Shown here: positions 1-6,218 of the stretch, piece by piece
Position numbering within the stretch: position 1 is the first letter of the stretch
Layout: each line of letters opens with the position of its first letter
Source: a virus
Length of the DNA stretch: 27,747 nucleotides
Virus record (IMG/VR): IMGVR_UViG_3300014913_000058
Span: 1 to 27,747 of that record
Reading direction: 5' to 3' (one strand)
Program-made: the position numbers and the translations under genes
Notes under the pieces: model-generated
The model's database searches: none
The model's input: only the letters and a program-made list of their open reading frames with translations
Told to the model about the DNA's origin: nothing

Positions 1-54
1 ATGTTAATCATCCGGTTCATCCAGTATAAAAAGGAATTAAACCTTAATGTTTGA
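1..54 (+). CDS. Possible 3' end of an upstream gene (partial)
   Basis: The frame starting at base 1 is open until a TGA at 52-54 and overlaps the next gene start by 8 bases, like many junctions in this genome. The first codon happens to be ATG, but no upstream bases are available to judge initiation. Only 17 residues are visible and nothing can be said of function. It may be chance. Confidence 0.2.
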   Translation: MLIIRFIQYKKELNLNV

Positions 55-325
55 AAAAATAGAATCTCTAATAAGCTTTTTACTCGGATGGCATCAATAT
101 CGTATTAAATTTATTTATAAAAATAAAGCTGGATCGGTTGTCTTTTGGTATAGTCATACAGTGTCTTTCAAATATAAAAGGTCTGTTGATGACCATAGAA
201 TAATAAAGAAATATGGTTCAAACCTTTATGGAAAAGTAAAGGATAAAAAATATTTGCTTACAAACGGAACGCTTGAAGTAGAACCAACATGTTATCTGGG
301 TAGATTTAAATCAAAAGGAGAATAA
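47..325 (+). CDS. Small protein of unknown function (92 aa)
   Basis: I do not recognise a family. The protein is basic and rich in aromatic and Lys residues, with an amphipathic or hydrophobic stretch at residues 6-16 and then beta-type alternation (tracts around residues 20-45 with many Tyr, Phe and Val). There is no convincing signal peptide. The start is supported by AAGGA about 11 bases upstream, rather far. The stop is directly followed by the next start, so it is probably the first visible member of the plus-strand operon. Codon use resembles the AT-rich neighbours. Confidence 0.6.
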   Translation: MFEKIESLISFLLGWHQYRIKFIYKNKAGSVVFWYSHTVSFKYKRSVDDHRIIKKYGSNLYGKVKDKKYLLTNGTLEVEPTCYLGRFKSKGE

Positions 326-583
326 ATGAAACCAATAAAATTTGATGGATGCAATTGCACGTACGCAGAAGATCAGCCACAATACGGATCATTGCCAGTA
401 TATAAAGACGATGAACAAGGTGGCCGTGTTTTCCATTGCTGGCAGATGTCCTGGAAGGAAAGGCTCCGTGCGCTTTTTACCGGCAAAATATGGGTCAATG
501 TTTTGAATTTCAATAAGCCATTGCAGCCTATAATTCTGATGGTTAAAAATCCGTTCAAACCGGCAGGAAAGGAGAAAAAATAA
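326..583 (+). CDS. Conserved phage hypothetical protein (85 aa)
   Basis: The start has a good Shine-Dalgarno site (AAGGAG, 5 bases before ATG) and abuts the upstream stop codon. The sequence pattern (MKPIKF at the N-terminus, a central HCWQMSWKERLRALFTGKIW segment, then FNKPLQP) matches a small protein I recall as recurrent in phage early regions, usually left as hypothetical; this is from memory, not a search. It contains an N-terminal Cys pair (CNC, residues 9-11) and an amphipathic Trp/Arg-rich central helix. There is no signal peptide or membrane segment. Function is unknown; it is co-transcribed with the zinc-ribbon gene downstream. Confidence 0.7.
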   Translation: MKPIKFDGCNCTYAEDQPQYGSLPVYKDDEQGGRVFHCWQMSWKERLRALFTGKIWVNVLNFNKPLQPIILMVKNPFKPAGKEKK

Positions 584-584
584 T

Positions 585-1250
585 ATGGCAAAGAAATTAA
601 TATCTCCTTGTAAAATTTGTCCAAATAAAAATCTGAACAGGAGTTCAGAAATTTGTAAAGCGTGTGATGATACATACAAGTATGCCGAATATATAGTTGA
701 CCCTGAAACATTCTTAGAACAGCATCCAAACTTTAAATATTCATTTGAGATACCACCGGAGCATCAGAAAAAGACCGATACTTCGAAAGATACTGAAAAG
801 GAATCAATACCAGAAAAAAAGGAGAAAGATAAAATGCCATCAAAAAAAAGATGTACAAAATGCAAAGATAAATTTCCGCCCGATGCTGACCACTTTCATA
901 AAAATAAAAGAAATAAAGATGGTCTCTCCAACTGGTGTAAAAAATGCAACACGGAATATCAGAAAAAATTTGCTGCAAAAAAGAAAAAGAATAAGAAGAA
1001 AAACATCAATACAAGCTCCAAGAAATCATCACAAAAACCAGGAGCTTCCCAGGAAACCGCGCCGGCCGAAACATCCGAAGTTCTGAATCTGGCATGGGAG
1101 AAACTTTCAGAAAAAACTATGCCGGAGCTGGAAGCTATAAAGCAGGCAAAGATGCAGGAGCTTTTCGAGATCCGCGAACAGAAGAATGTGTTGATCGGAA
1201 ACATAATATCACTGCAGGGAATGATCCAAATTGAAAAGGGAAAATCATAA
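585..1250 (+). CDS. Zinc-ribbon protein with coiled-coil tail
   Basis: Two Cys modules are visible. Residues about 9-28 contain CKIC then CKAC. Residues about 90-125 contain CTKC followed by CKKC around a DGLSNW segment, the pattern of small phage zinc-ribbon or HNH-like proteins that bind nucleic acid, although no HNH histidines are evident. A very Lys-rich linker follows, then a Glu/Lys-rich helix at about 160-221 likely to form a coiled coil. The Shine-Dalgarno is AGGAG about 10 bases upstream. An internal ATG at 834 is preceded by GGAG at 821-824 (9-base spacing) and could start a separate 138-residue product holding only the second ribbon. A DNA- or RNA-binding role is inference. Confidence 0.75.
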   Translation: MAKKLISPCKICPNKNLNRSSEICKACDDTYKYAEYIVDPETFLEQHPNFKYSFEIPPEHQKKTDTSKDTEKESIPEKKEKDKMPSKKRCTKCKDKFPPDADHFHKNKRNKDGLSNWCKKCNTEYQKKFAAKKKKNKKKNINTSSKKSSQKPGASQETAPAETSEVLNLAWEKLSEKTMPELEAIKQAKMQELFEIREQKNVLIGNIISLQGMIQIEKGKS

Positions 1251-1251
1251 T

Positions 1252-1830
1252 ATGGATGAAATAGGACTTATCGATAACACCATGGCTACTCCGTCAGGAA
1301 TTTATTTTGACTTCGCAGATCCACAACCGGATCAAATAGATATTAATGAAATTGCAAGATCATTAAGCAATACTGTCAGGTATAGGGGCTTTTTAAGGCA
1401 TGGTATATTTTATTCAGTTGCGGAACATTGCGTACACTGCGCAGAACTTGCATTCAAAAATAGATATACGCCAGGCACGGTATTTTATGCATTAATGCAT
1501 GATGCTGCTGAAGCTTATACCGGTGACTGCCCGAAACCTTTAAAAGTTATGTTGCCGGATTTTCAAAACGTAGAGCGCCGGATTGAAAACGCTATTAATA
1601 AAAAATTCGATATTAATACTGCGCATAAATCGATCATAAAAGACCTTGATTATCAGATGTTGAAGGCTGAAAAGAAAGTTTTATTTCCTAATGATAATCG
1701 TAAATGGTCCGGATTCGATCAGATAAAAGATGTTGATATTGAAATTCAATGCTGGAAACCAGAAATAGCAGAAGTTTATTTTTTAAATATGTTTAATTTG
1801 CTTCAATCAAAAATTTCAATAGGGAGATGA
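1252..1830 (+). CDS. HD-domain phosphohydrolase (YfbR-like)
   Basis: The 192-residue protein has the metal-binding pattern of HD-superfamily phosphohydrolases: His59 in SVAEHC, the His83-Asp84 pair in MHDAAEAYTGD, and a later Asp in KDLDYQ (about 131-133). The segment after the HD pair, including GDCPKPLK, is typical of the YfbR-like or phage-encoded 5'-deoxynucleotidase group, which removes phosphate from dNMPs. A role in nucleotide-pool control is therefore likely, but substrate specificity is inferred. I place the start at the ATG at 1252, just past the upstream stop, rather than at the TTG at 1231; AAAAGGG lies about 11 bases upstream. It sits in the early nucleic-acid cluster. Confidence 0.85.
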   Translation: MDEIGLIDNTMATPSGIYFDFADPQPDQIDINEIARSLSNTVRYRGFLRHGIFYSVAEHCVHCAELAFKNRYTPGTVFYALMHDAAEAYTGDCPKPLKVMLPDFQNVERRIENAINKKFDINTAHKSIIKDLDYQMLKAEKKVLFPNDNRKWSGFDQIKDVDIEIQCWKPEIAEVYFLNMFNLLQSKISIGR

Positions 1831-1833
1831 AAA

Positions 1834-2268
1834 ATGGCTATTACCAAAACAGAATTAGGCGGCAGTAATAATTTCTTCTTACGAATAGATACTGATGGTG
1901 AAAGTAAAATCATGATAGATATGCTCAGGAAAGAAAGAATAAATTTTCAGGGCTCTTTTACTGATAAAAATGAAACACTCATTACTATAAATAAGAATGA
2001 CTGGCCAAGATTAAAAAAGTGCATGGATGAGAAATCTATATCAATTATTGAGGCCAGCTGTAACACATCATCTTCAAAGATAACTGATTTTAAAATAAAC
2101 TGTACATCAAAGTTAGCTATAGGAACTGAATATAAGTTAACATGCCGTCATAAAGGTGTACGTGTGTATACAGATATTTTGGTCACACAAGAAATGATCG
2201 ATTGTAAAAGCATAAATATAGATGAATATTTAAAAGAAGCAATGCAGGAATATTGTGACAGTAAGTAA
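1834..2268 (+). CDS. Hypothetical protein (144 aa)
   Basis: No family is recognised. It starts three bases after the HD gene stop with a good GGGAG Shine-Dalgarno that overlaps that stop. The sequence suggests an alpha/beta fold: residues 14-60 hold two strands and an amphipathic helix (IMIDMLRKERINF), and the C-terminal half has a beta-rich segment with TEYKLTCRH and a terminal acidic helix. Four Cys residues are scattered and form no clear metal site. There is no signal peptide or membrane segment. Its position suggests an early cytoplasmic protein. Confidence 0.65.
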   Translation: MAITKTELGGSNNFFLRIDTDGESKIMIDMLRKERINFQGSFTDKNETLITINKNDWPRLKKCMDEKSISIIEASCNTSSSKITDFKINCTSKLAIGTEYKLTCRHKGVRVYTDILVTQEMIDCKSINIDEYLKEAMQEYCDSK

Positions 2269-2286
2269 ATAAATTAAGGAGAAAAA

Positions 2287-2505
2287 ATGTCAAAAGGTTG
2301 TCGCGGCGATTTAATGATCAGAGCGTTTAAGGTTATAAAAATACTTCAGGAAAGATCTGTAACAGTAAAAGAGCTTGCTGAAGAACTGGACTGTCATGTG
2401 CGAACCGCATATAGATATCTTGACGCTGCATCAATTGTTTTCCCAGTTACAGAACAACCAGAAGAAAGGCATCCTAAAAAGTTTTATATAACTGATTTCA
2501 AATAG
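2287..2505 (+). CDS. Small HTH (HTH_11/DeoR-like) DNA-binding protein
   Basis: At 72 residues this is essentially a single winged-helix DNA-binding domain. Residues about 9-50 follow the HTH_11 pattern: a hydrophobic helix (RAFKVIKILQERS), a turn with TVKELAEEL, and a recognition helix DCHVRTAYRYLD. The short C-terminal segment (PKKFYITDF) looks like the wing strand. There is no effector domain, so it may be a dedicated phage regulator or an accessory factor. The Shine-Dalgarno AAGGAG is 6 bases upstream. It lies directly ahead of the ssb gene, so control of early genes is possible but not shown. Confidence 0.75.
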   Translation: MSKGCRGDLMIRAFKVIKILQERSVTVKELAEELDCHVRTAYRYLDAASIVFPVTEQPEERHPKKFYITDFK

Positions 2506-2520
2506 AAAAGAAGAAACACC

Positions 2521-2913
2521 ATGGCAGGAGTTAATCGAGTTCATATTATTGGAAACCTTGGCAAAGATCCGGATATCACATACCTCCAGGATGGAACAGC
2601 TGTTGCAAAATTCAGTGTTGCCACATCAGAAGAATGGAAAGATAAAAATTCCGGCGAGAAAAAAGAAAAAACTGAATGGCACCGGATAGTCATATTCGGT
2701 AAACTCGCGGAAATCTGCGGAGAATATCTGAACAAAGGTGATCAGGTTTATGTTGAAGGCAGATTGCAGACAAGATCATGGGAACAGGACGGTATCACCA
2801 GATACAGTACAGAAATAAAAGCGGATCAGATGCGCATGCTCGGCGGCCGGTCAGATGATACCGCAAATGCATCTAAAAAATCGGCAGAAGACAGTTCCGC
2901 GCCGTTATATTAA
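2521..2913 (+). CDS. ssb: Single-stranded DNA-binding protein
   Basis: Residues 1-105 are a clear bacterial-type OB-fold SSB: the start [17 protein letters not shown], the [18 protein letters not shown] core and [11 protein letters not shown] are diagnostic. It coats single-stranded DNA during phage replication and recombination. The linker is short (about 20 residues) and Ser/Asp/Ala-rich. The usual acidic tip ending in Pro-Phe is replaced by a tail ending APLY, so interaction with host proteins through the C-terminus may be altered. The start has only a weak AAGAAG element. A strong hairpin begins seven bases after the stop codon and probably bounds this transcript. Confidence 0.95.
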   Translation: MAGVNRVHIIGNLGKDPDITYLQDGTAVAKFSVATSEEWKDKNSGEKKEKTEWHRIVIFGKLAEICGEYLNKGDQVYVEGRLQTRSWEQDGITRYSTEIKADQMRMLGGRSDDTANASKKSAEDSSAPLY

Positions 2914-2919
2914 TCCATG

Positions 2920-2957
2920 GGGAAGATAGTAAGCAGATTTTTTCTTGCTATCTTCCC
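2920..2957 (+). terminator. Strong hairpin after ssb, possible terminator
   Basis: A 14-bp inverted repeat (2920-2933 pairs with 2944-2957, one G-U pair) encloses a 10-base loop containing a run of six T. There is no T-tract after the stem, so it is not a standard rho-independent terminator. It may instead stabilise the mRNA 3' end or act with a factor. It separates ssb from the DUF5131 gene. Confidence 0.5.
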
Positions 2958-2996
2958 GCAATTAATATCATTACCTAAAATCAGGAACTTATAAAA

Positions 2997-3668
2997 ATGA
3001 ATAAGCAGGGACCCGGGAAAATTGATTGGACTGAATGGACATGGTCACCCATCACCGGATGCCGGTATGATTGCTCATATTGCTATCTCAAACGGATGGA
3101 AAAACGATTTAAAAGAAATATGATGCTCCCGATGTTCCATCGCAACAGATTGTTTGAGCCGGTCAAACTCAAAAAACCGAGCCTTATTTTCACTGGATCT
3201 GCAGGCGATATGTTCGGTGATTTCATTAAGCCTTCCTGGATTAAAGCAGTATTTGACATTTGCAATTTTTCAGCATCACATCATACGTATCAGTTCCTTA
3301 CAAAAAATCCTGTACGATATGAAGAATTTTGCCACATCCTTCCGGAGAATGGATGGTACGGTACAACGTGTGACGGCACGTATAAAACCATTGATAACAT
3401 TAGAGTATTAAAAGATGTCCCAGGTAACTTTTTAAAATTCGTTTCATTTGAGCCGCTACTTGAGGATCCTGTTCGTCGGTTTGATAGTATACTCCCATTG
3501 GATGGCATTGACTGGATAATAATAGGCGCCGACAGCACTCCAGGAGCTAAAAAACCTCCATACACATGGGCAGACAGGCTTATCTACGAAGCAAAGGAAA
3601 TCGAATCAATACCAGTGTTTGTTAAAGATAATTATGGATATCATAAGGTTTTAAAGGAAATGCCATGA
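2997..3668 (+). CDS. DUF5131 (phage Gp37/Gp68-like) radical-SAM-type protein
   Basis: The N-terminus carries IDWTEWTWSPITGC, the signature of the DUF5131/phage Gp37-Gp68 family, followed by Cys22, Cys26 and Cys29 in a CX3CX2C arrangement (GCRYDCSYCY), the 4Fe-4S motif of radical SAM enzymes. Later family blocks are visible: IFTGSAGDMFGD (about 64-76), QFLTKNP, SFEPLLED and IDWIIIGADSTPGAKKPP. The length (223 aa) is usual for the family. The reaction and substrate are unknown. It follows the post-ssb hairpin and overlaps the next gene by ATGA, so the next two genes are likely co-translated. Confidence 0.9.
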   Translation: MNKQGPGKIDWTEWTWSPITGCRYDCSYCYLKRMEKRFKRNMMLPMFHRNRLFEPVKLKKPSLIFTGSAGDMFGDFIKPSWIKAVFDICNFSASHHTYQFLTKNPVRYEEFCHILPENGWYGTTCDGTYKTIDNIRVLKDVPGNFLKFVSFEPLLEDPVRRFDSILPLDGIDWIIIGADSTPGAKKPPYTWADRLIYEAKEIESIPVFVKDNYGYHKVLKEMP

Positions 3669-3934
3669 GCCAAACAAGAATAACCTGCGAAAAATGTGGC
3701 ATAGCTATGTGTTGGTGTCAATGCCATAAAGTAGCTGAAAACATAAAGGATAAAGAAAAACTATCAGCGCGACAATTTTGTATAGACATTACAAGATGCT
3801 CAGATGGATGCCCTTTTTTGATCGGTAAGTGTGCAGTTGCTTATCGATGTGGTTTATTCATGAGAATACTCCATCAGGATATGGAAGGTAATCCTCCGTT
3901 TAGAGATCAAGCATGTAAGGAAATTCCGAAATGA
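3665..3934 (+). CDS. Small Cys-rich protein
   Basis: The 89-residue protein has ten Cys: CEKC, CWCQC in the first 20 residues, then C, CSDGC, C, C and a final C. The first group looks like a zinc knuckle or Fe-S ligand set (CX2C with CXCXC following); the second could be another metal site. I do not recognise the family. It overlaps both neighbours by ATGA, with AAGGA six bases before its start, so it is tightly coupled to the radical-SAM-like protein upstream and the DUF1643 protein downstream. A partner or metal-handling role is only inference. Confidence 0.7.
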   Translation: MSQTRITCEKCGIAMCWCQCHKVAENIKDKEKLSARQFCIDITRCSDGCPFLIGKCAVAYRCGLFMRILHQDMEGNPPFRDQACKEIPK

Positions 3935-4455
3935 TGAAGCGCAGCGCAGAATTTTCCGGAGACCGGATATATCGATATTCTTTAACCCGGGATTGGGGAT
4001 CCGAAGACGATCCAATTGTCAACTTTATAGGGCTCAACCCGAGCACTGCAGACGAAAAGACTGATGATCATACCATCATACGCTGCATAAGGTTTGCGGA
4101 GTCCTGGGGATATAAACGCCTGATTATGACAAATCTATTTGCATTCCGCGCCGTCAGTCCTAAAACAATGCTTGCACACGGCGATCCTATTGGCCATTTA
4201 AACGACACTGCCCTTATCAATACATCAAAGCAGGCTCGGTTAATTATAGCGTGCTGGGGGTCTCATGGCGCCCACCTGAGCAGGGATAAGGCAATTATCC
4301 GGATGATACCAGGCCTTCACTATCTAATTTTGACTAAAAAAGGCTTTCCTGTCCACCCATTATACCTGCCAAAGACATTAAAACCGGTATTATGGAAAGA
4401 AGCGCGGGTCAGATATAGATTCGGAATTAAGAAAAAAAGACTTGAAAAATTATAA
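3931..4455 (+). CDS. DUF1643 family protein
   Basis: The family signature FIGLNPSTAD is present at about residues 32-41, followed by the typical blocks TIIRCIRFAESWGYKRLIMTNLFAFRA and IACWGSHGAH. These are conserved in DUF1643 proteins, common in phages and bacteria and of unknown biochemical role. The protein ends in a basic tail. The start codon overlaps the Cys-rich gene stop (ATGA) and AAGGA lies nine bases upstream; the second Met is an alternative start. It ends the coupled three-gene set; a promoter-like sequence for the next gene begins at its end. Confidence 0.9.
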   Translation: MMKRSAEFSGDRIYRYSLTRDWGSEDDPIVNFIGLNPSTADEKTDDHTIIRCIRFAESWGYKRLIMTNLFAFRAVSPKTMLAHGDPIGHLNDTALINTSKQARLIIACWGSHGAHLSRDKAIIRMIPGLHYLILTKKGFPVHPLYLPKTLKPVLWKEARVRYRFGIKKKRLEKL

Positions 4456-4470
4456 CATACAGTATATATA
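4442..4470 (+). promoter_or_regulatory. Candidate sigma70-like promoter for the exported-protein gene
   Basis: TTGAAA (4442-4447) is separated by 17 bases from TATATA (4465-4470), followed by an AT-rich leader of about 55 bases before the start at 4529. The -35 matches five of six consensus positions, the -10 four of six. In such AT-rich sequence chance matches are common, so this is a candidate only. Confidence 0.35.
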
Positions 4471-4528
4471 GAAGCTTTATTAATAAATTTAACCAGTAAT
4501 ATTAACCAAAAGAAAAGGAGGAAGGCAC

Positions 4529-4897
4529 ATGAGAAAAGGATTTTTTATGTTGTTTGTTGTAATCATGATTCTTTTTACCGCAGTATTTGCCGGTGCCGCA
4601 GTCGCTTATGACATTCCTTCTGAGTGCCCAGATGAAATATCGGCAGCTTTCAAAAGCGAACCGGTAGAATTCCTGGCAGTACTCAGTTATGAAATGCCGC
4701 GCGATCATGCAGCACATTTTTTTAGTTATAATTCACATAACGCTTCATGCCTATGTGGAATACATTCAGGTCAAGTGATCTCATTAAATATGGGGATAGA
4801 TCTGGATAGTGATAATAATAGAGCCGGGATCATGGCAAGGGGATCCACCTGTCCAATTATAGGGATGTATCGCGTGTTGAAATGTCCTCTATCATGA
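4529..4897 (+). CDS. Exported small Cys-containing protein (moron-like)
   Basis: A clear Sec signal peptide is present: basic start (MRKG), a hydrophobic core at residues 5-20 and an AVA cleavage site at about 24-26. The mature protein of about 96 residues has five Cys, no lipobox and no domain I recognise. It has a very strong Shine-Dalgarno (AGGAGG), a 74-base gap upstream with a promoter-like sequence and a terminator downstream, so it looks like an autonomously expressed unit at the end of the early block. Such placement fits a lysogenic-conversion or superinfection-exclusion gene, or a periplasmic lysis accessory. Function is unproven. Confidence 0.75.
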   Translation: MRKGFFMLFVVIMILFTAVFAGAAVAYDIPSECPDEISAAFKSEPVEFLAVLSYEMPRDHAAHFFSYNSHNASCLCGIHSGQVISLNMGIDLDSDNNRAGIMARGSTCPIIGMYRVLKCPLS

Positions 4898-4955
4898 GGA
4901 CGTGAATAAAAAAATATTATTGTAAACAGCAATACATGCAATTAGATTGAAACAG

Positions 4956-4990
4956 AAAAGGCCCGGACTTACCAACCGGGCCTTTTTTTT
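4956..4990 (+). terminator. Rho-independent terminator of the plus-strand block
   Basis: The stem AAAAGGCCCGG (4956-4966) pairs with CCGGGCCTTTT (4976-4986) around a 9-base loop and runs into eight T. It lies 59 bases after the exported-protein stop. The A-run on the other side gives weaker activity for the opposite strand. Confidence 0.92.
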
Positions 4991-5053
4991 GTTGACAATT
5001 ACTGCAACTTAAATTACATTACGAACAGATCCGACATGATCCGTTTTAAGCAT

Positions 5054-5092
5054 GAAAAAGCCTGACTACTGCAATGGTAATCAGGCTTTTTC
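5054..5092 (-). terminator. Bidirectional terminator between convergent blocks
   Basis: A 12-bp perfect stem GAAAAAGCCTGA (5054-5065) with TCAGGCTTTTTC (5081-5092) has A-runs and T-runs on both sides and so can stop transcription from either direction. It lies 15 bases beyond the last minus-strand gene and is best placed to end the virion operon. Confidence 0.9.
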
Positions 5093-5107
5093 TATTTGTT
5101 ATTTTTA

Positions 5108-5449
5108 TTAGGGGCCTGTTTTTCTACTGTTACATACAAGCATCGCAACCTCAACCTTACCCAGGGCCTCAGTATTGTTTTCTATAACCTTTAACTGCCT
5201 CTGCTCGCGTATCGCTATTGTTTCATCGCGTTTATCTAAAGCCTTTGCGTATTCCTTTCGATCTTCCCTGACCTCTTTAAACCAGTCATTACGGTCATTC
5301 CTATGAGCTTTGAGCAGCTTAACTAAAAAAAATACCAATATAAGAACAACAGATATCAGTATTATTAGACTTACTGACCATGCTCCAAAAATATGATATA
5401 ATGGGTTTGCAGTTTGTGCGATAGTTTTAGCAATAACAGTTTCAGGCAT
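5108..5449 (-). CDS. Holin-like single-TM membrane protein
   Basis: The 113-residue protein has one strong membrane segment (about residues 23-45) preceded by a short uncharged N-terminus and followed by a highly charged helix (about 46-100) rich in Arg, Asp, Glu and Lys, likely a coiled coil. This layout resembles BhlA-type holins or related small phage membrane proteins found next to lysis genes, but sequence evidence is only topological. The Shine-Dalgarno GGAGGA is five bases upstream of ATG. It is the last gene of the minus-strand block, a common place for lysis functions. A spanin or other membrane factor is the alternative. Confidence 0.6.
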   Translation of the reverse strand: MPETVIAKTIAQTANPLYHIFGAWSVSLIILISVVLILVFFLVKLLKAHRNDRNDWFKEVREDRKEYAKALDKRDETIAIREQRQLKVIENNTEALGKVEVAMLVCNSRKTGP

Positions 5450-5525
5450 AACATTCCTCCGGTCAGTAGTAAGTTAAAGTCAAATATCAATCCGCACGCT
5501 TCGCTATTTTTATCCGCCAGGGCTC

Positions 5526-5900
5526 TCAATCCCCTGGAATTTGTTTTGATTTTTCATGTTCCTGAATAATAAGATGCTTTTTAAAAGCTTCTCCTGCCAT
5601 ATGAACAAGTGCATTCAATGCCTGTGATGCTTTCGGACCGGTTTCTCCTGTCATATTATTCCGGAAACTTTCAATGGCTTGCTGATTGCCCTCTAACAAT
5701 CGTAAAGCCTGAAAATTAAACTGCATATTCCAAACATCAATACAATTTCCCTCCATGCCTTTCTGTTTTAAAGGTTCATCTTTTGGAGTCATCATAAATT
5801 CTGCCCATGCAGGACATGCAAAAGATTCCGGGCATCCGCTTTTTTCAAATGCCTTTAACCCTCTAATACAAATACGTTTTTCCGTGCCGGTTCGTGCCAT
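5526..5900 (-). CDS. Hypothetical Cys-containing protein (124 aa)
   Basis: I do not recognise a named family. The N-terminal 40 residues contain Cys11, Cys23 and Cys29 (the last two in CPESFACPAW), with a further Cys near residue 58, a possible zinc site. The C-terminal two thirds look helical and amphipathic without a membrane segment. The start is supported by AGGA nine bases upstream. Its first codons contain the 16-base repeat that also occurs upstream of the tail chaperone gene. The 3' end forms a small hairpin (5517-5537) overlapping the stop. It lies between the metallopeptidase-like and holin-like genes. Confidence 0.65.
   Translation of the reverse strand: MARTGTEKRICIRGLKAFEKSGCPESFACPAWAEFMMTPKDEPLKQKGMEGNCIDVWNMQFNFQALRLLEGNQQAIESFRNNMTGETGPKASQALNALVHMAGEAFKKHLIIQEHEKSKQIPGD
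5883..5898. repeat. 16-bp direct-repeat element, copy B (start of Cys-containing gene)
   Basis: These bases are identical to 15619-15634 but here form codons 2-6 of the 124-residue gene. A further single unit (TTCGTGCC on the plus strand) lies at 5914-5921 in its leader, and another at 25656-25663 in front of the 109-residue gene. Confidence 0.6.
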
Positions 5901-5929
5901 TTTTTAATATCCTTTCGTGCCAGTAGTTA

Positions 5930-6217
5930 TTAATATTTATTTTTAAAACGATCCACATAAAATTTCAACCTATAAGGCGCAAGGCTCATAATGCAGCATA
6001 GAAAAAATCCTAAAGGGCAGTGGATCATTCCTACAAAATTGGCCTTGATTTCGCGCCATAATACATTCCTGGAAGTATCTTTCAAATGATATAGCTCATG
6101 CGCTATTACTGACGTTTGAACAATCGCCGGTAAATCATTTCGAACATACGCATACCCTCCTTCTGCCTTACCAAAATTTGGAAATAATTCTTTTTTATCC
6201 TGTAAAATTACTTTCAT
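5930..6217 (-). CDS. Small membrane protein with HExxH metallopeptidase motif
   Basis: Residues 40-44 are HELYH, preceded by VIA and followed 12 residues later by Glu56 in REIKANF, the arrangement expected for a gluzincin-type zinc site (two His and a downstream Glu). Residues about 61-80 are hydrophobic and probably span or enter the membrane, leaving a basic tail. At 95 residues it is much shorter than ordinary M48 or M78 peptidases. The Shine-Dalgarno AGGA overlaps the end of the tail-fibre gene. Location beside lysis-type genes suggests a role at the envelope or late in infection, but no substrate is known. Confidence 0.65.
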   Translation of the reverse strand: MKVILQDKKELFPNFGKAEGGYAYVRNDLPAIVQTSVIAHELYHLKDTSRNVLWREIKANFVGMIHCPLGFFLCCIMSLAPYRLKFYVDRFKNKY

Positions 6218-6218
6218 T

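Noticed and set aside
373-729. Minus-strand ORFs opposite the first plus-strand genes
   Set aside because: They overlap real plus-strand genes with good Shine-Dalgarno sites, have no Shine-Dalgarno of their own and disagree with the block direction.
1231-1251. TTG start for the HD phosphohydrolase at 1231
   Set aside because: It would overlap the zinc-ribbon gene by 20 bases; the ATG at 1252 sits right after the stop and fits the family start.
4898-5107. Search for a small gene in the 210-bp convergent gap
   Set aside because: Only the two terminators are seen; no ORF with a ribosome site.
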